From contig NZ_JNYQ01000012.1 in the NCBI RefSeq assembly GCF_000717245.1, forward strand, positions 261,505-325,504: a DNA stretch of 64,000 nucleotides, given 5' to 3'. This DNA is from Kitasatospora papulosa (GTDB taxonomy: Bacteria > Actinomycetota > Actinomycetes > Streptomycetales > Streptomycetaceae). Below the pieces are notes generated by a model. The model was given only the letters and a program-made list of their open reading frames with translations. It ran no database searches and had not been told where the DNA came from. Position 1 is the first letter of the stretch. The number at the start of each line of letters is the position of its first letter. Made by a program: the position numbers and the translations under genes. Below are positions 34,701-44,800 of the stretch, in pieces.

Positions 34701-37700
34701 ACACTCCCTCCTGGCGCTGCGCTTGCTCTCCCGCATCCGGTCGGTCCTGGGTGAGGGGTTCGAGATCCGGGATCTGTTCGCCGAACCCACGGTGGCCGGA
34801 CTGGCCAGGCTGACCGGAGCCGCACGCCCCGCGCTGACCGCCCGGACGGGGGCGGAGCCCGTACCGCTGTCCTACGCCCAGCGGCGTCTGTGGTTCCTGA
34901 ACCGGATGGAGCGCGACCAAGGAACCTACAACGTCCCCGTCGCCGTCCGTCTCACCGGCGTCCTGGACAGGGACGCCCTGGCCGAGGCGCTCGCCGACGT
35001 GGCGCGGCGGCACGAGAGCCTGCGCACGGTCTTCCCCGAGGAAGGCGGTGAACCGCACCCGGTCGGCCTGGACTCGGTTCCCGCGATCGAGGTCGTCGAG
35101 GTGGCGCCGCCGGACCTCGCCGACGCCATGGCGGAGCGGGTGCGCCACCGGTTCGACCTCACCGCGCATGCGCCCGTCCGGGTCACACTCTTCGCGTCGG
35201 CCCCGCAGGAGCACGTGCTGCTGCTGGTCGTCCAGCACATCGCGGCCGACGGCTGGTCCCTGCGTCCACTGCTGAGGGACCTCGGTCTTGCGTACACCGC
35301 CCGACGCGCCGGGAGCGCGCCGGAATGGCCGCCCCAGCCCGTGCGCTACGCCGACTACACACTGTGGCAACGAGAGCTCCTCGGTGACGCCGAGGACACC
35401 ACCAGCCTGATGGCACGACAGATCGACTACTGGCGTGACCATCTGGCCGATCTGCCGGCAGAGCTGACCTTGCCGGCCGACAGGCCGCGCCCCGCGGTGC
35501 CGACGCAGTCCGGCGGGACCGTCGCCGTCCACTGGGAGCCCGAGCTGCACAGCAGGCTGCTCGAACTCGCCCGGTCCGCGGGCTGCACGCTGTTCATGGT
35601 GCTGCAGGCGGGGTTCGCGGCGCTGCTGACCCGGATGGGCGCGGGCACCGACATCCCCTTCGGCACCCCGGTGGCCGGCCGGTCGGACAGCGCGCTCGAC
35701 GACATGGTCGGGTTCTTCGTCAACACGCTGGTGCTGCGCACCGACACCGCCGGCGATCCCGGGTTCGCCGAACTGCTGCGACGGGTCCGGGACACCGATC
35801 TGGAGGCGTTCGCCCACCAGGACGTCCCCTTCGAGCGGATCGTCGAAGTTCTGCGGCCCGAGCGGTCGCTGTCCCAGAACCCCCTGTTCCAGGTCATGAT
35901 CCAGGTACAGCCGGCCGACACCACCACCCCGGACTTCGCCGGGCTCGAGGCCGAGCCGGCCCCGGTGAGCTGGGACGTCGCCAAGTTCGACCTCAGTCTT
36001 GAACTCGTGGACGGACGCGACGACCGAGGCGCGCCGGCCGGGCTGACCGGCTATCTGGAGTACGCCGAGGAACTCTTCGACCGGACCACCGCCGAACAGC
36101 TCGTGACGCGGTTGCGACGACTGCTGGAACAGGTGCTCGCCGAGCCGGAACGGCCTGTCGGCGCCGTCGACGTGCTCTCGGACGGGGAACGCCGCCGCTT
36201 CCTCGCCGCGGGTCCCGTGCCCGCGCTCGCCCCGCGGCCCGTGTTCCTGCCCGAAGCGTTCCGGCAGCAGGTGGCCCGCACGCCGGACGCGAGGGCGCTG
36301 GTCTTCGAGGACACCGTGCTGACCTACGCCGAGGTCGACGCCCGCGCCACCCGGCTCGCCCGCCACCTCGTGCGCCGGGGGGCCGGCCCGGACCGAGTGG
36401 TGGCCGTGGCCCTGCCCAGGTCCACGGACCTGGTGGTCGCGCTCCTTGCGGTGCTGAAGGCGGGCGCCGCGTTCCTCTTCGTCGACCTGGCGTACCCGGC
36501 GCGGCGGATCGCCCACCTCCTGGAGGACTCCGCCGCCGCGCTGGTCGTCACCGACGGAGAGTCCGCCGCATCGCTGCCCGTGCGCGAACCGGTGCTCGTC
36601 GACAGCCCCGCCCTCGACGGCGAATCGGCCGAGGACCTCGAGATCGCGCTCGCCGCGGACCATCCGGCATACGTCGTGTACACCTCGGGATCGACCGGCG
36701 TGCCCAAGGGGGTGATGGTGACGCACGGCGGGCTGGCCAACCTGCTGGCCTTCTACCGCGAAGAGGTCATCGCCACCGCCGAGCGCACCCGCGGCCCGCG
36801 GCGCTGCCGGATGGCGCTGACCGCGTCCCTCTCCTTCGACACCTCGGTCGTCGGTCTGCTGTGGCAGGCGTCCGGCCACGAACTCCACCTGATCGGCGAC
36901 GACACCCGCCGTGACCCCGCCGCCATGGCCCGGTACATGGAGCGTTGCGGCATCGACGCTCTCGACGTGATGCCCAGCTACGCCGAGGAGCTGATCCAGC
37001 AGGGCATGCTCGACCCGGCCGGAACGCCGCCCGCGGTGCTGATGACCGGTGCGGAAACGGTGGGGGAGAAGCTGTGGACACGGATCCGGGAGGCCGAGGG
37101 GATCACCGTCTACAACATCTACGGACAGACGGAGACCACGGTGGACTCCCTCTTCTGGACGTCGGAGGAGAGCGACCGGCCCCTTGTCGGCCGCCCGATC
37201 CCCGGGGTGGACGTCTTCGTCCTCGACCAGGACCTGCGTCTCGTCCCCCCGAAGGTGATCGGTGAACTGTACGTCGCGGGAGCCCAGTTGGCCCGGGGCT
37301 ACATGAACCGTCCCGCCCTGACCGCGGAACGGTTCGTCGCGAACCCGTTCAGGGCGGGACAGCGCATGTACCGCACGGGCGACCTGGTCCGGTGGACCGA
37401 CGAAGGCGCGCTGGAGTTCCTCGGCCGGGCCGACGACCAGGTGAAGATCCGGGGTTTCCGTGTCGAGCTCGGCGAGGTCGAGGCGGCACTGGCCCGCCAC
37501 GAGGGCGTCGCGCACGCGGTGGCGGTCCTGCGCGAGGACCGGCCGGGCGACAGCCGGCTCGTCGGATACGTGCTCGCCCGGGACACCGCACTCGACGCGC
37601 GACGACTGCGCGAGTTCGCCCGGCAGAACCTGCCGGACTACATGGTGCCCGCCGCGATCGTGGTGATCGACGAACTGCCGCTCACCCCGAACGGAAAACT

Positions 37701-39684
37701 CGACAGCGCCGCGCTGCCCGCACCGGTCTACCCGACCGAGGCCCGGCGCGCACCCCGCAACCTCCGCGAGGAGCTTCTGTGCGGGCTGTTCGCGGCAGTG
37801 CTCGGCCGTGACACGGTGGGCATCGACGACAGCTTCTTCGATCTCGGCGGCCACTCCCTGCTGGCCGTGCGGCTGAGCAGCAGGGCACGCTCCGTGCTGG
37901 GCGTGGAACTGCCCGCCCGTCTGCTGTTCAGCACACCGACCGTGGCCGGGCTGGCGGACAGCCTCGGCGACGTGCTCCCCGGCAGGCCGGTGCTCCGCGC
38001 GGGAACGCGCCCGGACGTCCTGCCGCTGTCCTACGCCCAGCAGCGGCTCTGGTTCCTCGACCAGTGGGAGGAAACAGGCACCAGCTACAACCTCCCTGTC
38101 GCTCTGCGCCTGACCGGCCCGCTGGACCGGGAGGCGCTCGGACAGGCGTGGTCCGATGTCACGGACCGGCACGAGAGCCTGCGGACGCTCTTCGCCGACC
38201 GGGACGGCCGGCCGGTGCAGTCGGTGTCGGCGCCCGGCGGGGTCCCGCCGGAACTGGTCCACCGCGAGGTGCCCGAGGCCGAGGTCGAGGAGGCGATCCG
38301 CGCGGCCGCGGACCACCCCTTCGATCTGGCCGCACAACCTCCGGCTGCCGCCCACCTGTTCACGACGGGCCAGGAGGACCACGTCCTGCTGCTGGTGTTC
38401 CACCACATCATCTGCGACGGCTGGTCGCTCGGACCGCTCATGCGCGACCTTTCCGCCGCCTACGCCGCCCGCGTGCTGGGCGACGCCCCGCAGTGGGACG
38501 AGCTGCCGGTGCAGTACGCCGACTACGCGTTGTGGCAGCGGGACCTGCTGGGTACCGAGGACGACGCGGACAGCCTGCTGTCCCGGCAGTTGAACCATTG
38601 GCGGGCCCAGCTGGCCGATCTGCCGGTGGAACTGGCCCTGCCGACGGATCGGCCCCGGCCCGGGACCAGCGACTACGCGGGCGGATCGGCGGAGGTCGCG
38701 TGGGGTCCCGAACTCCATCGACACCTGCTCGCGCTCGCCAAGGAGCACGGCTGCACGTTGTTCATGGTGCTCCAGGCCGGATTCGCCGCCCTGCTCAGCA
38801 GGCTGGGCGCGGGCACGGACATCCCGATCGGCACCCCGGTCGCCGGCCGGACGGACGACGCGCTCGACGAGGTCGTCGGTTTCTTCGTCAACACGGTGGT
38901 CCTGCGGACCGACGTCTCGGCGAACCCGAGTTTCGCGGAGCTGCTCCGTCGGGTCCGGGCCACCGACCTCGGGGCCTACGAGCACCAGGACGTCCCGTTC
39001 GAGCGGCTGGTCGAAGAGGTGAATCCACCGCGCTCGCTCGGCCGCCACCCCCTCTTCCAGGTCATGGTGCAGCTCCAGCACGCGGCTGCCGGTCCGCGAT
39101 TCCCCGGCCTGCGGGCCGCCGAACACCACATCCCGTCGGCCACCGCGAAGTTCGACCTGGTCCTCGACGTGGAGGAGCGGCTCGACAAGGACGGAGCACC
39201 GGCCGGACTGGACGGGGCTCTGACGTACGCGACCGTGCTGTTCGACGCCTCGACGGGCGAGCGGCTCGCCGACGGCCTGCGCCACGTACTGACGCAGGTG
39301 GCCCGGGACCCCGAACGGACGGTCGCCGACCTCGACGTACCACCCGTCCAGGACCGGCGGTCCGGCGACGTCGCCGTGGGCCCGGCTTCGGCGCCCGGCG
39401 CGGCGCCGGCCGCCACTGTCCCGCGTACGGCGCACGAGGAGGTGCTCGGCGAGCTGTTCGCCCAGGTGCTCGGCCGGGATTCGGTCGGCCTCGACGACAA
39501 CTTCTTCGCCCTGGGCGGCCACTCGCTGCTGGCGATCCAGTTGATCTCCCGGGTGCGTTCGGCCCTGGGGCTGGAGCTGCCGGTCCGCGAACTCTTCCGG
39601 GCCCCGACCGCCGCCGGGGTCGCCGCCTATCTGGCGGAGGCCCGGCCCGCCAGGCCGGCGCTGCGTCCCGCCGATGCCCACTGA
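31747..39684 (+). CDS. NRPS: C-A-T-C-A-T-C-T
   Basis: The protein has about 2,645 residues. The first C domain has LPLSPLQEG and HHLLLDGWS (~141), of the kind that accepts D-residues after an E domain. A1 (~450-935) gives the hand-read code DVWHISLVDK, which matches serine. T1 is at ~977. C2 follows (QHIAADGWS, ~1162). A2 (~1497-1985; IYGQTETT) reads DTVDLTIVDK, with acidic pocket residues. T2 is at ~2026. C3 (HHIICDGWS, ~2217) is followed directly by T3 (~2583) with no A domain, so that module must be charged in trans. There is no TE; the chain passes to the C-A-T-TE protein at 41868. The frame is open upstream, but the ATG at 31747 starts the C domain. Confidence 0.95.
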   Translation: MNQSAVEDILPLSPLQEGLLFHALFDRQKHSPYLAQFAVDLDGPVDSALLRAAAETVMRRHATLRSGFRYRKTGEPIRVVRRDVQLDWREIETGQDDTPERIAELTEQDWARGIDVGGSSLIRFTLVRRTDRRHRLLVTAHHLLLDGWSFALLFQELFAVYSRAGGTAGLPPVRPYRDYLAWVARQDRVGAERHWAMALEGVSEPTFVASADSPSGPPPEEVAVLLPSETTALLTAYARSNHVLLNTVCQGIWAILVGSLTGRDDVVFGSTVSGRPAELAGADSMIGMLINTVPVRVRLDPAASLSALFEQIQAGRAASLDHDHLGLTEIQRVTGLPTALFDTNVVFDNFPMHDYKVDSPDGELEVGVTFRDSAHYPLTLAVEPGERLALRLHYRPDLFTADRAAELADRLVLLLEQVAENPDRPLSALTLLSPEQHDWVVRTWNATAVELPEVTLADLWSEQVRRTPEATALVASDERLSYAELDRRVELLAAQLAHRGAGPDRVVAVALPRSVELVVAILAVVRAGAAYLPVDLDHPAGRIAAMVADAGPILALTDSENAGALPGPTPKLLLDEPIAPVSARPVPPLPAHSAYVIFTSGSTGRPKGVVVPHAAIVNRLLWMQAEYRLTGADRVLQKTPAGFDVSVWEFFWPLISGATLVLAKPGGHRDPAYLAELIQRESVTVTHFVPSMLQAFLREPGAAGCTGLRRIISSGEALAAETRRELFDTLGSCELHNLYGPTEAAVDVTSWQCHRGDEGSTVPIGRPLANVSAYVLDGGLRPVPPGVVGELYLGGVQLARGYTGRPALTAERFVACPFAAGERMYRTGDLARWTPGGELEYVGRADAQVKIRGFRVEPGEIEAVLAGHPAVVQAAVVLREDRPGDQRLVAYAVPRAPGLTDRELRRFMADSLPDYMVPAAVVLVGAMPTTTNGKLDRAALPEPDRAAHTVREPRSPREEILCELFAEVLGVPRVGIDDHFFDLGGHSLLALRLLSRIRSVLGEGFEIRDLFAEPTVAGLARLTGAARPALTARTGAEPVPLSYAQRRLWFLNRMERDQGTYNVPVAVRLTGVLDRDALAEALADVARRHESLRTVFPEEGGEPHPVGLDSVPAIEVVEVAPPDLADAMAERVRHRFDLTAHAPVRVTLFASAPQEHVLLLVVQHIAADGWSLRPLLRDLGLAYTARRAGSAPEWPPQPVRYADYTLWQRELLGDAEDTTSLMARQIDYWRDHLADLPAELTLPADRPRPAVPTQSGGTVAVHWEPELHSRLLELARSAGCTLFMVLQAGFAALLTRMGAGTDIPFGTPVAGRSDSALDDMVGFFVNTLVLRTDTAGDPGFAELLRRVRDTDLEAFAHQDVPFERIVEVLRPERSLSQNPLFQVMIQVQPADTTTPDFAGLEAEPAPVSWDVAKFDLSLELVDGRDDRGAPAGLTGYLEYAEELFDRTTAEQLVTRLRRLLEQVLAEPERPVGAVDVLSDGERRRFLAAGPVPALAPRPVFLPEAFRQQVARTPDARALVFEDTVLTYAEVDARATRLARHLVRRGAGPDRVVAVALPRSTDLVVALLAVLKAGAAFLFVDLAYPARRIAHLLEDSAAALVVTDGESAASLPVREPVLVDSPALDGESAEDLEIALAADHPAYVVYTSGSTGVPKGVMVTHGGLANLLAFYREEVIATAERTRGPRRCRMALTASLSFDTSVVGLLWQASGHELHLIGDDTRRDPAAMARYMERCGIDALDVMPSYAEELIQQGMLDPAGTPPAVLMTGAETVGEKLWTRIREAEGITVYNIYGQTETTVDSLFWTSEESDRPLVGRPIPGVDVFVLDQDLRLVPPKVIGELYVAGAQLARGYMNRPALTAERFVANPFRAGQRMYRTGDLVRWTDEGALEFLGRADDQVKIRGFRVELGEVEAALARHEGVAHAVAVLREDRPGDSRLVGYVLARDTALDARRLREFARQNLPDYMVPAAIVVIDELPLTPNGKLDSAALPAPVYPTEARRAPRNLREELLCGLFAAVLGRDTVGIDDSFFDLGGHSLLAVRLSSRARSVLGVELPARLLFSTPTVAGLADSLGDVLPGRPVLRAGTRPDVLPLSYAQQRLWFLDQWEETGTSYNLPVALRLTGPLDREALGQAWSDVTDRHESLRTLFADRDGRPVQSVSAPGGVPPELVHREVPEAEVEEAIRAAADHPFDLAAQPPAAAHLFTTGQEDHVLLLVFHHIICDGWSLGPLMRDLSAAYAARVLGDAPQWDELPVQYADYALWQRDLLGTEDDADSLLSRQLNHWRAQLADLPVELALPTDRPRPGTSDYAGGSAEVAWGPELHRHLLALAKEHGCTLFMVLQAGFAALLSRLGAGTDIPIGTPVAGRTDDALDEVVGFFVNTVVLRTDVSANPSFAELLRRVRATDLGAYEHQDVPFERLVEEVNPPRSLGRHPLFQVMVQLQHAAAGPRFPGLRAAEHHIPSATAKFDLVLDVEERLDKDGAPAGLDGALTYATVLFDASTGERLADGLRHVLTQVARDPERTVADLDVPPVQDRRSGDVAVGPASAPGAAPAATVPRTAHEEVLGELFAQVLGRDSVGLDDNFFALGGHSLLAIQLISRVRSALGLELPVRELFRAPTAAGVAAYLAEARPARPALRPADAH

Positions 39685-39723
39685 CCGTGGAACGTTCACC
39701 GACATACCTGGGAGACGGACCTG

Positions 39724-40704
39724 ATGCTCACCACGTTCGGACTGGAACTGATGGAGGAAGCGGTGTACCGGGAGCTGAGCGCGTCGCCGCCGCCGGCCGC
39801 CGAGGAGATCGCCGACCGGCTCGCGGCCGCCCCCGGTCTGGTCCGTGAATGCCTCGACCGGCTGCTCGAACTCGGCCTGGTCCGTCCTTCCTTCGAGGTG
39901 CCCGACGGATTCACGGCGGTGGACCCGATCCTGAGCCTCCAGGAGTCGCTGGCCGGCCAGCACGAGGAGCTCGTGCGTCGGCAGAGGCGCCTGGCCGAGA
40001 CCCATGCCGAGGTCGTCCGGCTGCTCATGTCCGACGCCTCCGGCCGGCCGGGCAGAGGTGAGCAGGTCGAGCGGCTCCTGGGGATGGACGAGGTGCAGCG
40101 CAGGGTCGACCGGCTGGCGGGAGAGGCCGTCCGCGAGGTGCTGGCGTTCGTTCCCGGTGGCGCGCGGTCGACTCCGGAACTCTCCGCGGCGCGCCGCAAC
40201 GACGCGGCGCTGCTGAGCCGCGCGGTGTCGATCCGGGCCGTCGGCACGGACACCGACTCCTACGACGCCGCGACCCTGGCGCACGTGCGGTGGCTGACCG
40301 GCAACGGAGGCCGGTTCCGCGGCTGCGCGACGCCGCTGCCCGAGATGATCGTGTTCGACGGATCGGTCGCCCTGGTACCCCTCGATCCGCGGAACACCGC
40401 GGCGGGCGCGCTCCAGGTCGCCGACCCCGGCCTCGTCGCCCCGCTGGTCGTGCTCTTCGAACAGACCTGGTCGTCGGCCGCACCGCTGGACCCCGGGCGG
40501 CTGCCGGCGGACGACATCCCGAACGGCAAGGAACGGGCGCTGCTCAGACTGGTCGCCGAGGGGTGCACCGACGCGGCCGCCGCGGGTCAGCTGCATGTCT
40601 CGCACCGGACCGCGCGACGCATGATGGCGGTCCTGATGGAGCGCCTCGGTGCCCGCAGCCGCTTCGAGGCCGGGGTCAAGGCCGCCCGGCGCGGCTGGCT
40701 CTGA
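39724..40704 (+). CDS. TrmB/LuxR-type regulator inside the cluster
   Basis: The 326-residue protein has the same layout as the regulator at 19041. An N-terminal winged helix (LMEEAVYRELSASPP, RECLDRLLELGLVRP) is followed by a PLD-like middle and a C-terminal LuxR helix-turn-helix (GCTDAAAAGQLHVSHRTARR). It starts 39 bases after the large NRPS with GGGAGA upstream, so it is probably co-transcribed and gives feedback on the cluster. The recognition helix differs from that of the 19041 protein, so the targets likely differ. Confidence 0.83.
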   Translation: MLTTFGLELMEEAVYRELSASPPPAAEEIADRLAAAPGLVRECLDRLLELGLVRPSFEVPDGFTAVDPILSLQESLAGQHEELVRRQRRLAETHAEVVRLLMSDASGRPGRGEQVERLLGMDEVQRRVDRLAGEAVREVLAFVPGGARSTPELSAARRNDAALLSRAVSIRAVGTDTDSYDAATLAHVRWLTGNGGRFRGCATPLPEMIVFDGSVALVPLDPRNTAAGALQVADPGLVAPLVVLFEQTWSSAAPLDPGRLPADDIPNGKERALLRLVAEGCTDAAAAGQLHVSHRTARRMMAVLMERLGARSRFEAGVKAARRGWL

Positions 40705-40818
40705 CCATCGGCGGGCCCGCTCCGCACCCGTCTCCGACACCACGTCACCCCGAGCCCGGCCGATCTCCGCGGCCCGGCGCGATCACCCCTGACCTGACCA
40801 CCTCGAAAGGACAATTCC

Positions 40819-41091
40819 GTGAACAATCCGTTCGACGCCGAAGACGGCTCCTACCTCGTCCTGGCCAACGCGGAGCGGCAGCACTCCCTGTGGCCCGCGG
40901 CCATCGACGTGCCCGTCGGCTGGTCCACCGTCTTCGGAGCCGACACGCGGACCGCGTGCCTGGCCCATGTCGAGAGGAACTGGACGGACATGCGGCCGGC
41001 CGGTCTCGCGGCCGCGATGGACGAGGGCCCGCAGCCGGCCGCGAAAGGGACCGCCGACCGCGGGCCGACGTCCACCGGGACGTCGCGGTGA
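40819..41091 (+). CDS. mbtH: MbtH-family protein
   Basis: The 90-residue protein has the MbtH signature: NPFDAEDGSYLVL, ERQHSLWP, VPVGWSTV and VERNWTDMRP with the conserved tryptophans. MbtH proteins bind adenylation domains and make them soluble or active. The C-terminal ~20 residues are a disordered extension. The GTG start has AAAGGA upstream, and the stop overlaps the next start. It likely serves several A domains here, since it is the only copy in the window. Confidence 0.96.
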   Translation: MNNPFDAEDGSYLVLANAERQHSLWPAAIDVPVGWSTVFGADTRTACLAHVERNWTDMRPAGLAAAMDEGPQPAAKGTADRGPTSTGTSR

Positions 41092-41858
41092 GCGGCCCAC
41101 AGGACACCACGCTGGTGCCCCTCCACCGGACGCCGAACGCCCGGCGGACCCTGGTCGGCCTGAGCTTCTTCGGCGGCGGTACGGCCGCCTACCAGCCGTG
41201 GACCGGACACATGCCCGCGGACACGGACCTGGTCGTGGTCTGCTACCCCGGCAGGGAGGGACGGTTCGCCGAGGACTTCGCCCGTGACTGGGACGAACTG
41301 GCCACCGACGTCGCACGATCCCTGCGCGAAGCCGATCTCGGCCCGTACATCCTCTTCGGGCACAGCATGAGCGGCTGGATGGCCTTCGACGTGGCCTCCC
41401 GGCTCGACGGCGACGAGGCGCGGAGGCCCCGAGCACTGGTCCTGTCCTCCTGCAACGCCCCGGACCGCGGCCTGACCGAGAGCGAGCTCCTTCCCACACC
41501 CCAGGACCCGGACGAGCGACTCCTGGAGTGGCTCGAGACCCACGGCCTGCTGCCCCGGCACGTGCGTGAACACGCCGGCCTGACCGAGGTGGCACTGGAG
41601 CTGATGCGGGCCGACGTCGACGTCCGCAACACCTTCGTCTACCGCGGCGCCGAGGTCAGCGTGCCGCTCCAGGTGTTCCTCGGTGCCGACGATCCGCTGA
41701 TCAGCAGCGACGCGGCCGTCCGATGGAACGCCCTGACGTCCGGCGCCTACCGGTACGACGTGCTCGGCGGCGGCCACTTCTACACCCCCGAGATCTGGCA
41801 GTCCCTACCGAGCCGGATCGCTGAGACCACTTTCGCCCCGACCGGCCCTGTTTCCTGA
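41088..41858 (+). CDS. Type II thioesterase
   Basis: The 256-residue alpha/beta hydrolase has the nucleophile motif FGHSMSG, the acid in GADDPL and the catalytic His in GGHFY. Type II thioesterases remove stalled or wrongly loaded groups from carrier domains. The GTG overlaps the mbtH stop, and the NRPS start follows after nine bases. It is one of two type II thioesterases in the region; the other (56202) has Cys as nucleophile. Confidence 0.93.
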   Translation: MSGPQDTTLVPLHRTPNARRTLVGLSFFGGGTAAYQPWTGHMPADTDLVVVCYPGREGRFAEDFARDWDELATDVARSLREADLGPYILFGHSMSGWMAFDVASRLDGDEARRPRALVLSSCNAPDRGLTESELLPTPQDPDERLLEWLETHGLLPRHVREHAGLTEVALELMRADVDVRNTFVYRGAEVSVPLQVFLGADDPLISSDAAVRWNALTSGAYRYDVLGGGHFYTPEIWQSLPSRIAETTFAPTGPVS

Positions 41859-41867
41859 GGAGTTTCC

Positions 41868-44800
41868 GTGGCCCCCGTGTCCTACGCCCAGCGAAGGCTG
41901 TGGTTCCTGAACCGCGTGAACGGCGGTTCGGGGGTCTACAACTGCCCGCTCGTCGTCCGGATGAGAGGCGACCTGGACCGCGCCGCCCTGGCCGCGGCGC
42001 TCGTCGACCTGGCAGACCGGCACGAAGTGCTGCGCACGGTGTACCCCGCTGTCCAGGGCGAACCCGTGCAGCATGTGTCCGCCCGGCCACCCGAGCTCGA
42101 GGTGGTCACGTGCCAGGAGGACGGGCTCGCCGCCATGCTGTCCGCCGCCGTCGACCGCGGCTTCGACCTCACGGCCGACCTCCCGGTCCGGGCCACGCTG
42201 TTCGCGCCGGCCCCGCGGGAACACGTGCTGGCGCTGGTGCTCCATCACATCGCCTGCGACGAGGGGTCCTGGCAGCCCCTGCTCACCGACCTGGCCACGG
42301 CGTACCGCGCCAGGGCCGCGGGCGGGCCACCGCGGTGGGAGCCGATTCCGGTGACCTACCGGGACTACGCCGTATGGCAGCGTGACCTGCTGGGGGAGGA
42401 GGACGATCCGGCGAGCCTGCTCTCCGCACAGCTGTCCTTCTGGAGGGAGCAGCTGGCCGGGCTGCCTGCCGAGCTGGACCTGCCGTTCGACCGGTCGCGC
42501 CCCGCGACGGCCGACCACCGCGGCGACTGCGTACCGATGAAGCTCGACGGCGATCTGCACCGTCGCCTGCTCGCGGTCGCCGCCGACCACGGATGCACCA
42601 CCTTCATGGTGCTCCAGGCCGGGATCGCGGTGCTGTTGTCCCGGCTGGGGGCCGGCACGGACATTCCCCTCGGCACCGCGGTGGCGGGGCGTCTGGACGA
42701 CGCGCTGGAAGGCGTCGTCGGATTCTTCGTGAACACCCTGGTCCTGCGCAGCGACGTGTCCGGCGATCCGACCTTCGGCGAGCTGCTCCACCGGGTGCGG
42801 GACGCCGATGTCGCCGCCCTGGACCACCAGGACGTACCTTTCGAGCGGCTGGTCGAGGATCTGAACCCGGAACGGTCACTGGCACGGCATCCGCTCTTCC
42901 AGGTCATGCTCACCCTGTCCGCGGGAGAGGCTGAGACCTTCTCGTTGCCGGGCCTGACCTGTGCCGAGGAGCCACTGGACTGGGAAGTCGCGAAGTTCGA
43001 CCTGTCCTTCGACTTCCGGGAGCACCGCACGGCAGACGGGGAAGCAGCCGGCATCGACGGTTCCCTCGAATACGCGACCGCCCTGTTCGACCGGGCCACG
43101 GTCGACCACATCGCCGATGCCCTGCCCCGGCTGATGCGGCAACTCGTGTCCGCCCCCCGACGCCCCGTCGGCGATGCCGACCCTCTCTCCGCCGAGCACC
43201 GGCACCAGGCCCTCGTCGCGTGGAACGACACCGCCCTGCCCGTGTCCCGGACCTCCGTGCCGGAGCTGTTCGAGGCGCAGGCCGCGCGCACACCGCGGGC
43301 GACCGCGGTGGTCTGCGGGAACACGAGGCTCACGTTCGCCGAACTCAACTCCCGCGCCAACGTGCTCGCACGCCGTCTGCGGGATCTGGGGGCCGGGGCG
43401 GAGCGGCTGGTCGCCCTGGCCCTGCCCCGGTCGGCCGAGTCCGTCGTCGCGATGCTGGCGGTACTGAAGACGGGTGCGGCCTACCTGCACGTCGACCTCG
43501 AATACCCGCCGGACCGCATCGAGCACATGCTGCGCGACGCCGCACCGCTCGCCGTCGTCACGGACACCGCGACGGCGGCGGCGCACGGGTTCGGGCAGCT
43601 GCCCGCGGTGTTCGCCGACCGGATCGGCACCCCGTCCGGCCCCGTGGCCGACCTGAACTGCCGCGTACGGCCGGACAGCGCCGCGTACGTCATCTACACC
43701 TCCGGATCCACCGGCCGGCCCAAGGGGGTGGTGACGCCGCACGCGGCCCTGAGCAACCTGTACGCCTTCCACCGCGCTGGCCTGATCGCGCGCACCGAGG
43801 CCGCGGCAGGCCGGCCGCTGAGGTCCGCCGTCACCGCCTCGCTGTCGTTCGACACCTCGTGGGAGGCGCTGTTCTGGATGCTGGCGGGTCATGAACTCCA
43901 TGTCGTCCGCGACGACGTCCGGCGCGACGCCGTCGCGCTGACCGACTACGTCCGGGCCGTCGGGATCGACGTCCTCGACGTCACCCCCACCTACGCGGAG
44001 CATCTGCTCGACGAGGGCCTGCTGTCCGGGACAGGGGCGCCGCTGGTCCTGCTGCTCGGCGGGGAAGCCGCCGGGCAGTCGCTGTGGACGCGCATTCGGG
44101 AGGCGTCCGGCACGCTCTGCCTCAACCTCTACGGCCCCACGGAGTGCACCCTGGACGCGCTGTGGTGGGACGCCGCGGACAGCCCTCACCCGCTGATCGG
44201 CAGGCCGATCGGGAACACCAGGGTCTTCGTGCTCGACGAGCGGTTGCGACCCGTCGCGCCGGGTGTGCCGGGCGAGCTGTACGTGACCGGCCCCGGTGTC
44301 GCCCGCGGCTATCTGAATCGCCCGGCCGCGACCGCCGAACGGTTCGTTGCGTGCCCTTACGCGGCGGAGGGGGAGACGGGCACCCGTATGTACCGCACCG
44401 GTGACCTCGTCCGCTGGGACCGCCAGGGCAGGCTGGACTATCTGGGCCGCGTCGACGACCAGGTCAAGGTGAGGGGCTTCCGGATCGAGCTCGGCGAGGT
44501 GGAGACCGCGCTGGCCGGCTGCCCCGGGGTGGCGCAGGCCGCCGCGGCGGTGCGCGAGGACACGGTGGGCGGCAAACGGCTCGTGGGCTACGTACAGTCG
44601 GCCGCGGACCACGGGTTCGACCCCCGCGAGCTGCGCAACCGGCTGGCCTCGGTCCTGCCCGACCACATGATCCCGTCGTTCTTCCAGCCGATCGACCGGC
44701 TGCCGATGACGCCCAACGGGAAGCTCGACCGGAGCGCGCTGCCGCCCCCGGACTTCGCGCGCCGTCCGGCCTCACGTGGTCCGCGCGGACCCTACGAGGA

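Noticed and set aside
32821..40743. A very long open frame (about 2,640 codons) on the minus strand opposite the large NRPS
   Set aside because: It mirrors the NRPS, consists of Gly/Arg/Val/His-rich low-information sequence, has no domain motif, and arises from the C/G wobble bias of the real gene.
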